Assembly: GCA_017416285.1 (NCBI GenBank)
Contig: JAFQCU010000004.1
Span: 1-35,853, forward strand
Direction: 5' to 3'
Source of the DNA: Clostridia bacterium
GTDB taxonomy: Bacteria > Bacillota > Clostridia > Oscillospirales > Acutalibacteraceae
DNA: 35,853 nt
Below, in pieces: positions 30,078 to 35,853 of this stretch. The position numbers were made by a program, and so were the translations under genes. A model generated the notes under the pieces. That model ran no database searches. It had not been told where the DNA came from and saw only the letters and a list, made by a program, of their open reading frames with translations. Numbering within the stretch: position 1 is the first letter of the stretch; every line of letters starts with the position of its first letter.

Positions 30078-31175
30078 GTGAAAAGATACGATTATGTGCT
30101 TGTTGGCGGCGGTTTGTTTTCGGCTGTTTTTGCTTATCACGCCAAAAAAGCTGGCAAAAGCTGTCTTGTGGTTGAAAAACGAAATCACCTTGGCGGCAAT
30201 ATTTATTGTGAAAATATAGAAAATATCAACGTCCATAAATACGGCGCACACATTTTTCACACAAGCGATAAGCGTGTGTGGGATTTTGTGACTTCAATTT
30301 GTGAATTTAACAACTTTGTCAATAGCCCGCTTGCAAATTATAAGGGTGAAATTTATAATTTGCCCTTTAATATGAACACCTTTAACCAAATGTGGGGTGT
30401 CACCACCGCTGATGAAGCTAAAGCAATTATTGAAGAGCAAAAAAAAGAAATTTGTGGTGAGCCTAAAAACCTTGAGGAGCAGGCAATCAGCCTTGTTGGG
30501 CGTGATATTTATGAAAAGCTTATTAAGGGCTATACCGAAAAACAGTGGGGCCGTGACTGTGCGGAACTGCCCGCCTTTATTATTAAGCGTTTGCCGGTTC
30601 GTTACACCTATGACAACAATTATTTTAATGACATATATCAAGGTATCCCTGTGGGGGGCTATAACGTTTTAATTGAACGGCTTTTTGACGGTTGTGAAGT
30701 CTTGCTTAATACCGATTATAATCAAAACCGTGAATATTTTAATTCGATGGGCGAAAAGGTGCTTTATACGGGCACACTTGACAGCCTTTATGATTATAAA
30801 TTCGGCAAGCTTGATTACCGCAGCTTAAAGTTTGAAACTGTGGTTTTAAAAGTTGAGGATTACCAAGGTGTTGCGGTGGTTAATTATACCGAGCGAGAGG
30901 TACCGTATACCCGTATTATCGAGCACAAGCATTTTGAAGGCGCTATAACCGACAAGACCGTAATTACCCGTGAATATCCTGCAGACTGGCAAGATGGTAT
31001 GGAGCAATACTATCCTGTAAATGATGATAAAAATAACCAACTTTTCATGAAATACAAGACCGAGGCCGAAAAAGAAAGCAATATGCTTTTTGGCGGCAGA
31101 TTGGCAGAGTATAAATATTACGATATGGACAAGGTTATCGCATCGGCATTGGCGCTGTGTGATAAGGAGTTTTAG
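30078..31175 (+). CDS. UDP-galactopyranose mutase
   Basis: Glf of 365 residues, an FAD enzyme interconverting UDP-galactopyranose and UDP-galactofuranose for surface glycans. The N-terminal dinucleotide fold has VGGGLFSAVFA (~8-18), then the flavin motif VEKRNHLGGNIY, the substrate block HKYGAHIFHT, and the family's GYTEKQWG and FGGRLAEYKYYDMDKVI. GTG start with AAGGAGTG upstream. The glycosyltransferase begins 1 nt after its stop. Galactofuranose-containing capsule or wall glycan is the likely product. Confidence 0.95.
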   Translation: MKRYDYVLVGGGLFSAVFAYHAKKAGKSCLVVEKRNHLGGNIYCENIENINVHKYGAHIFHTSDKRVWDFVTSICEFNNFVNSPLANYKGEIYNLPFNMNTFNQMWGVTTADEAKAIIEEQKKEICGEPKNLEEQAISLVGRDIYEKLIKGYTEKQWGRDCAELPAFIIKRLPVRYTYDNNYFNDIYQGIPVGGYNVLIERLFDGCEVLLNTDYNQNREYFNSMGEKVLYTGTLDSLYDYKFGKLDYRSLKFETVVLKVEDYQGVAVVNYTEREVPYTRIIEHKHFEGAITDKTVITREYPADWQDGMEQYYPVNDDKNNQLFMKYKTEAEKESNMLFGGRLAEYKYYDMDKVIASALALCDKEF

Positions 31176-31176
31176 T

Positions 31177-32235
31177 ATGAGTGACGTTAAAATAAGCATT
31201 ATAATGCCGGTTTATAAGGTTGAGGATTACGTCGGAAAGGCGATTGAAAGCATTCAAGCACAAAGCTTTACCGATTGGGAATTTTTAATTGTTGATGACG
31301 GCACCCCTGATAAGAGCGGCGAAATTTGTGATGAATATGCAAAAAAGGACAGCCGTATAACCGTTTTTCACACCGAAAATGGCGGCGCCCCTGCGGCGAG
31401 AAATTATGCTATTGAACGTGCGAAAGGCAAGTATTTTTATTTTATGGATTCGGACGACTGGGCCGAGCCAACAATGCTTGAGGATATGTACGCCCTTGCC
31501 GAACGTGATAACGCACAGCTTGTAGTTGCGGGCTTTTTTATTGATACTTATTATACCGACACCGAATATCGCACCGACAATTTGCTTATTCCGTCTGCAG
31601 TTTATAAAAACGCTGAGGAATTCAGACAAAATGCACACCGACTTTTTGATAAAAATTTGCTTTACACCCCTTGGAACAAGCTTTATCGTACCGATTATAT
31701 AATGGAAAATAATATCCGCTATTCTAAAACCTTGTGGGATGATTTTCCCTTTAATCTGGATGTTATTCGAAATATCCAACGAGTTACGGTTACCGATAAA
31801 CAGTATTATCACTTTATCCGTAAGCGTGCCGAAAGTGAAACCGCCGCTTACCGCCCAAATATGTACGAAAAGCGTGAGGAAGAGCACGGCTGGATGGAAA
31901 ATCTTTATAAAAATTGGGATTTAAATACCGCCGATTCTCAGGAGTTTTTAGCAAGAAGATATATCGAACGCTTTATTGGTTGTGTCGAAAATTTAACAAA
32001 CCCTAAATGTTCGTTAAAAACCAAAGAAAAACGCATTGAAATCAAGAAAATGCTTTGCAATCCTCGAGTAAAATGGGCGTTAAAAACTGCAAAACCAAAA
32101 TCAAGCTATATGAAAATAATGCTTGTGCCAATAAAAATGAATAACGTCACACTCACTTTGCTTGAGGGTAAGGCAATTTCGTTTGTAAAATGCCGCAGCA
32201 CAAAGCTGTTTGCAAAACTCAAAGCGGGAAGATAG
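31177..32235 (+). CDS. Family 2 glycosyltransferase
   Basis: GT-A fold transferase of 352 residues. The N-terminus KISIIMPVYKVEDYVGKAIESI, then WEFLIVDDGTPDKS and the metal-binding FMDSDDW (near residue 90) are all canonical. A central AEFRQNAHRLFDKNLLYTPWNKLYR segment is typical of GT2 enzymes acting on surface polysaccharide. I chose ATG 31177, preceded by AAGGAG at the end of glf; a longer frame reaches 31090 but overlaps glf. Adjacent to glf with 1-nt spacing, it may add galactofuranose or modify the same glycan. The acceptor is unknown and the C-terminal region is unassigned. Confidence 0.88.
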   Translation: MSDVKISIIMPVYKVEDYVGKAIESIQAQSFTDWEFLIVDDGTPDKSGEICDEYAKKDSRITVFHTENGGAPAARNYAIERAKGKYFYFMDSDDWAEPTMLEDMYALAERDNAQLVVAGFFIDTYYTDTEYRTDNLLIPSAVYKNAEEFRQNAHRLFDKNLLYTPWNKLYRTDYIMENNIRYSKTLWDDFPFNLDVIRNIQRVTVTDKQYYHFIRKRAESETAAYRPNMYEKREEEHGWMENLYKNWDLNTADSQEFLARRYIERFIGCVENLTNPKCSLKTKEKRIEIKKMLCNPRVKWALKTAKPKSSYMKIMLVPIKMNNVTLTLLEGKAISFVKCRSTKLFAKLKAGR

Positions 32236-32310
32236 ATGAAAAACAACTGACTTGTCAGGCAATTATAATGCGACAACGTGTGGAGCATTTTATATGTCGA
32301 TAAAAAATGC

Positions 32311-32339
32311 TTTACTTTTTTGAAAGTTTGTGATATAAT
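32311..32339 (+). promoter_or_regulatory. rpsO promoter
   Basis: TTTACT (32311-32316), 17-bp spacer and TATAAT (32334-32339) within TGATATAAT, an extended -10. It lies ~105 nt upstream of rpsO, leaving a leader. Confidence 0.7.
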
Positions 32340-32344
32340 CTTTT

Positions 32345-32441
32345 GGCGACCGTGTACTATGCAGTTGGCGTCTGCCCGAAAGGGAACACTCAATGGCCTT
32401 TTGCTTGGTTTACGGATTGAAATTTAAAAAGGAGTGAAAAT
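32345..32441 (+). ncRNA. Putative rpsO 5' leader, possible S15 autoregulatory element
   Basis: A ~100-nt GC-richer leader (GGCGTCTGCCCGAAAGGGAA and neighbours) separates the promoter from rpsO. S15 represses its own translation through structured leaders in several bacteria, so a regulatory fold is plausible. I did not resolve a specific known S15 leader structure. Confidence 0.4.
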
Positions 32442-32444
32442 GAG

Positions 32445-32708
32445 ATGACAAAGGATTTAAAGAATCAGATTTTAGCTGATTACGCTATCCACGAAGGTGA
32501 CACCGGTTCGCCTGAAGTTCAGATTGCTCTTCTTACCACAAGAATCAACGAACTCAACGCACACCTTAAGGCTCACCCCAAGGATAAGCACTCTTACCGT
32601 GGTCTTCTTAAGATGGTAGGTCACAGAAGAAATCTTCTTGCATACCTTCAGAAGAAGGACATCGAAAGATATCGTGCTATCGTTAAGAAGCTCGGTCTTC
32701 GTAAGTAA
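32445..32708 (+). CDS. 30S ribosomal protein S15
   Basis: RpsO of 87 residues, full length. It binds the central domain of 16S rRNA early in small-subunit assembly. Signature [37 protein letters not shown] and [12 protein letters not shown] are intact. AAAGGAG precedes the ATG. Its terminator lies immediately downstream, and pnp follows on its own unit, the common rpsO-pnp order. Confidence 0.97.
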   Translation: MTKDLKNQILADYAIHEGDTGSPEVQIALLTTRINELNAHLKAHPKDKHSYRGLLKMVGHRRNLLAYLQKKDIERYRAIVKKLGLRK

Positions 32709-33041
32709 TTTTGGCATCCAAAGGCAGACCGTATTTTTTCGGTCTGCCTTGTTGCAGTTTTTAAAGCAAAAAAATGGGACCTCTAAAAACTCCTTTTATG
32801 AAATTATGTTTGCCCTTTTTCCGTCATACGCACCAAAAATTCTTGTTAATGCGTCAGCATTGACTTCGTATTTTTGGCACCTCTGACGAAAAAAATTCTA
32901 AACATTCTTTATATAATTAGTTTTCAGAGATGCCCATAAGAGATTTTCGTGATTTAGCGGTAAATAGAGTATCCGAAACGGCGGGTATTGTATTTATTGC
33001 TAACCGAAAATCTCAAAAATAAATTTAAAGGAGATTTTAAA
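32709..33041 (+). other. rpsO-pnp intergenic region with structured hairpin
   Basis: It contains the rpsO terminator (32721-32752) and a large imperfect hairpin (32821-32887: arms CGTCA...CCAAAAAT and ATTTTTGG...TGACG around a nested AATGC-GTCA-GCATT). A TATAAT at 32912-32917 may belong to a pnp promoter. pnp leaders are commonly structured and processed, so the hairpin may be regulatory. Confidence 0.55.
32721..32752 (+). terminator. rpsO terminator
   Basis: AAGGCAGACCG / CGGTCTGCCTT stem (32721-32731 / 32740-32750) with a TATTTTTT loop. The tail after the stem is short, so termination may be leaky. Confidence 0.65.
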
Positions 33042-35231
33042 ATGTTTGAAAATTTTAAGGTTTATGAAACCGAACTTGCAGGCCGCCCCTTAAAAATTGA
33101 AACAGGCATGATGGCAGGTCTTGCAAATGCTGCAGTTATGTCTTGCTATGGCGACACACGTGTACTTTGTACCGTAACCGCTTCTGCAAAGCCCCGTGAA
33201 GGTGTGGATTTCTTCCCCCTTTCGGTTGATTATGAAGAAAAAATGTATTCAGTAGGTCGTTTCCCCGGCTCCTTCACTCGTCGTGAAGGTAAAGCAACCG
33301 ATAAGGCAATCTTGGCTTCACGTTGCATCGACCGTCCTATCCGCCCCTTGTTCCCCAAGGATATGCGTAACGATTGCTCGGTTGTTGCTACCGTTATGTC
33401 GGTTGACCCCGATTGTTCACCTGAAGTCGCAGCAGCTATCGGTGTTTCTACCGCTATCGCTATTTCGGACATCCCCTGGGCTGGTCCTATATCCAGCGTA
33501 AACGTTGGCCTTGTTGATAGAGAAATCATCATTAACCCCAATCTCGAACAGCGTGCAAAAACCGACCTTACCTTAACCGTTTCTTCTACTGCCGATTTGG
33601 TTGCTATGATTGAAGCCGGCGGTAACGAAATTGAAGACGACCTTATGTTCGACTGCATTATGGCAGGTCACGAGGTTAATAAGGAAGTTGTTAAGTTCAT
33701 CAACGGCATTGTTGCTGAAATCGGTAAGCCCAAGTTTGAATTTGAATCTAACGATCCCGACCCCGTTCTCTTTGCTGAAATGGAAGAATTCTGCATTGAA
33801 GACGTCAAGAAAGCGCTTGATACTGATGACAAGCTCGTTCGTGATGCTGCATTACTTCCCATTAGCAATGCTTTACACGAAAAGTATGATGCTCAGTTTG
33901 AGGGTCAGGAGGCAAAGATTGACGAAATCCTTTACCTCATTCAAAAGCACGTTGTAAGAAGCTGGCTTAAGGATGAAAAGAAGCGTGTTGACGGTCGTGG
34001 TATTGATGACATCCGTCCTTTGGATGCTAAGGTTGACTTACTCCCCCGTGTACACGGCTCAGGTATGTTTACCCGTGGTCAAACACAGGTTCTTTCAATC
34101 GCTACATTGGCTCCTGTTGCTGAAGCTCAGAAGCTTGACGGTTTAGACGAAGAAGTTTCTAAGAGATATATTCACCACTATAACTTCCCCTCATACTCTG
34201 TTGGTGAAACCAAGCCTTCACGTGGTCCCGGCCGTCGTGAAATCGGTCACGGTGCATTGGCTGAAAAGGCTCTTGTGCCGGTTATCCCCAGTGTTGATGA
34301 ATTCCCCTATGCTATTCGTGTAGTAAGTGAAGTTCTTTCTTCAAACGGTTCTACCTCACAGGGTTCAATCTGCGGCTCTACCTTAGCTCTTATGGCTGCA
34401 GGTGTTCCGATTAAGGCCCCCGTTGCAGGTATTTCCTGCGGTCTTATCACCGGTGACGAAGGCGTTTACGGCGACTTTATGACAATGGTTGATATTCAGG
34501 GTCTTGAAGACTTCTACGGCGATATGGACTTTAAGGTAGCAGGTACTCACAAGGGTATTACCGCTATTCAGATGGACTTAAAGGTTCACGGTCTTACTCC
34601 CGCTATTATTAAGGAAGCATTTGCTAAAACTCATAAAGCAAGACTTCATATTCTTGACGAAGTTATGCTTAAGTGTATTCCCGAAAGCCGTAAAGAGCTT
34701 TCACCCTTTGCTCCCAAGATGCTCACTCTTTCTATCAACCCCGAAAAGATTGGTGACGTTATTGGTAAGCAGGGTAAGGTTATTCAGTCAATTCAGGAAC
34801 AGTGCGACTGCACTATTAACATTGAAGAAGACGGTCGTGTATTTGTTTCCGGTCTTGACCTTGAAAAAGCAAAACAGGCTGTATCTATTATCGAGCTTAT
34901 TGCAAACGATCCCGAAATCGGCGCAATTTACAGCGGTCGTGTAACCCGCCTTATGACATTTGGTGCATTTGTTGAAATTGCTCCCGGTAAGGAAGGTCTT
35001 GTTCATATTTCCAAGCTCGACGTTAAGCGCACCGAAAAGGTAGAAGACGTTGTAAACGTTGGCGATCAGGTAATCGTTAAGGTGACCGAAATTGACGATC
35101 AGGGCAGAATTAACCTTTCACGCCGTGACGCATTGGTTGAAATTAACGGTGCAGTGGTTGAAGATGACGGTGAAGAGGAAGAACGCCGTCCCCGCCGTGA
35201 TAACAATCGCCGCAAAAATTTTAAAAAGTAA
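33042..35231 (+). CDS. Polynucleotide phosphorylase
   Basis: PNPase of 729 residues, the phosphorolytic 3'-5' exoribonuclease. Order: RNase PH 1 (~1-220), helical linker, RNase PH 2 (~310-540), KH domain (~555-610: GDVIGKQGKVIQSIQEQCDC), S1 domain (~625-690) and an Arg/Lys-rich tail (EERRPRRDNNRRKNFKK). I chose ATG 33042, with AAAGGAG 8 nt upstream; an upstream in-frame ATG at 32988 lies in the leader. The basic tail may aid RNA binding. A strong terminator follows. Confidence 0.97.
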   Translation: MFENFKVYETELAGRPLKIETGMMAGLANAAVMSCYGDTRVLCTVTASAKPREGVDFFPLSVDYEEKMYSVGRFPGSFTRREGKATDKAILASRCIDRPIRPLFPKDMRNDCSVVATVMSVDPDCSPEVAAAIGVSTAIAISDIPWAGPISSVNVGLVDREIIINPNLEQRAKTDLTLTVSSTADLVAMIEAGGNEIEDDLMFDCIMAGHEVNKEVVKFINGIVAEIGKPKFEFESNDPDPVLFAEMEEFCIEDVKKALDTDDKLVRDAALLPISNALHEKYDAQFEGQEAKIDEILYLIQKHVVRSWLKDEKKRVDGRGIDDIRPLDAKVDLLPRVHGSGMFTRGQTQVLSIATLAPVAEAQKLDGLDEEVSKRYIHHYNFPSYSVGETKPSRGPGRREIGHGALAEKALVPVIPSVDEFPYAIRVVSEVLSSNGSTSQGSICGSTLALMAAGVPIKAPVAGISCGLITGDEGVYGDFMTMVDIQGLEDFYGDMDFKVAGTHKGITAIQMDLKVHGLTPAIIKEAFAKTHKARLHILDEVMLKCIPESRKELSPFAPKMLTLSINPEKIGDVIGKQGKVIQSIQEQCDCTINIEEDGRVFVSGLDLEKAKQAVSIIELIANDPEIGAIYSGRVTRLMTFGAFVEIAPGKEGLVHISKLDVKRTEKVEDVVNVGDQVIVKVTEIDDQGRINLSRRDALVEINGAVVEDDGEEEERRPRRDNNRRKNFKK

Positions 35232-35239
35232 GAATTAAA

Positions 35240-35268
35240 AACCGACCCAAGCGGGTCGGTTTTTTTAG
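35240..35268 (+). terminator. pnp terminator
   Basis: AACCGACCC / GGGTCGGTT stem with an AAGC loop, followed by TTTTTTT. Confidence 0.9.
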
Positions 35269-35474
35269 TTATGATTGCCTTGCGGCAAGTTATGAGTTAT
35301 GAGATGCTTCGCATCGTTATAAGTTAAGGTGTCGCTTTGCGACAGATATAAATTTATCAATGCTGCAGGCGCAGCGACTTTTTCGAAAATTGTGGTTATG
35401 ATTTTTGTGCAAATACTACATATTGTACCCGTTTTAAAAGTGTAAAAAATGGGCAAAATTTAGTTAAAAATTGT
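35269..35474. repeat. Mini-hairpin repeat cluster after pnp
   Basis: Contains TTGCCttgcGGCAA, GATGCttcGCATC and GTCGCtttGCGAC hairpins with AAGTTATGAGTTATGA linkers, then GATATAAATTTA. It is the reverse-orientation counterpart of 27958-28110. No gene seen. Confidence 0.65.
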
Positions 35475-35503
35475 TTGACATATTGACGCTTGTATGCTAA
35501 AAT
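35475..35503 (+). promoter_or_regulatory. rpsL promoter
   Basis: TTGACA (35475-35480), 17-bp spacer and TAAAAT (35498-35503), preceded by TGC to give an extended -10. The leader to the GTG is about 78 nt. Confidence 0.8.
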
Positions 35504-35581
35504 GTTTTAGTGTGAAATAATATGCGGTATTATGTGTTTATCGCAGAATTTCATAGTTTTTAAGAAAGGAGAGATTGATCA

Positions 35582-35853
35582 GTGCCTACCTTTAACCAAT
35601 TGGTTCGCAGCGGTCGTGACACAATCGAAAAGAAAGCAAAGGCTCCTGCTCTTTTAAAGGGTTACAACTCAATGAAGCGCAGCCTTACAGACCATGATTC
35701 ACCTCAGAAGCGTGGCGTTTGTACAGCTGTTAAGACTTCTACCCCTAAGAAGCCTAACTCTGCACTTCGTAAAATTGCCAGAGTACGTCTTTCTAACGGA
35801 ATTGAAGTTTCAGCTTACATTCCCGGTATTGGCCACAACCTGCAGGAACACAG
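35582..35853 (+). CDS. 30S ribosomal protein S12 (5' part, runs off the window)
   Basis: The first 90 residues of RpsL, starting with GTG and preceded by AAGGAGAG. Signature [52 protein letters not shown] is intact, including the Lys/Pro-rich PKKPNSAL loop where streptomycin-resistance changes arise in other bacteria; the wild-type lysine is present here. S12 sits at the decoding centre. Its own promoter lies 110 nt upstream, probably leading a rpsL-rpsG-fusA operon beyond the edge. Confidence 0.95.
   Translation, partial: MPTFNQLVRSGRDTIEKKAKAPALLKGYNSMKRSLTDHDSPQKRGVCTAVKTSTPKKPNSALRKIARVRLSNGIEVSAYIPGIGHNLQEH

Noticed and set aside
35265-35456. 63-codon minus-strand ORF after pnp
   Set aside because: Covers the pnp terminator and mini-hairpin repeats; no binding site or protein-like composition.

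Overview
The window looks like chromosome from a low-GC, spore-forming member of the Clostridia. The evidence is strong AAGGAG ribosome binding sites, consensus sigma-A promoters, a GerA/GerC/GerB germination operon, a PyrK/PyrD-B type pyrimidine operon and Clostridia-type small families (DUF6147, DUF6514, TnpV). A gut Oscillospirales-like lineage is a guess; the window holds no rRNA or other marker that settles it.

Layout. (1) 1-8.65 kb is an AT-rich accessory island. It holds a 4-TM protein, an XRE regulator with a palindromic operator, an ECF sigma / DUF4367 anti-sigma-like pair, a secreted DUF6147 protein, a three-gene type II-short CBASS operon (2TM-NUDIX effector, CD-NTase, stand-alone E2-like protein), an unrecognised 6-TM protein that shares the XRE operator motif, an XRE/DUF6514 pair and an orphan TnpV. 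The island ends in a 3' fragment of a tRNA-Ala(GGC), as expected if an element integrated into a tRNA gene. (2) 8.7-10.5 kb is a repeat-rich junction: a 206-bp-period duplication of the tRNA 3' end, terminator and hairpin modules, REP-like sequences, a zinc-ribbon membrane protein and a decayed RAYT transposase. (3) 10.5-16.2 kb, minus strand, is a compact gerA-gerC-gerB operon, then lepA-vanY. (4) 16.2-25.4 kb is the de novo UMP operon pyrC-carB-pyrK-pyrD-pyrF-pyrE-pyrB-pyrI, lacking carA and pyrR and carrying three MITE-like repeats in its spacers. (5) 25.5-32.2 kb holds a GH2 glycosidase, an S1-domain protein, an ASCH protein, tRNA-Leu(GAG) with its own duplicated 3' end, and a glf-glycosyltransferase pair. 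(6) 32.3 kb to the end holds rpsO, pnp and the 5' part of rpsL.

How the genes work together. In the CBASS operon, phage infection would lead the E2-like protein to prime the CD-NTase; its cyclic nucleotide would activate the 2TM-NUDIX protein, which would then damage the membrane. That model comes from characterised relatives, not from this sequence alone. The pyr genes encode nearly all steps from bicarbonate, glutamine and aspartate to UMP.

The most unusual observations are: the compact E2-only CBASS with a neighbouring membrane protein that may share a regulator with the island's XRE gene; two tRNA-adjacent hairpin units (tRNA-Ala and tRNA-Leu) whose ends copy the 3' end of whichever tRNA lies beside them; and a family of mini-hairpin repeats in operon spacers.
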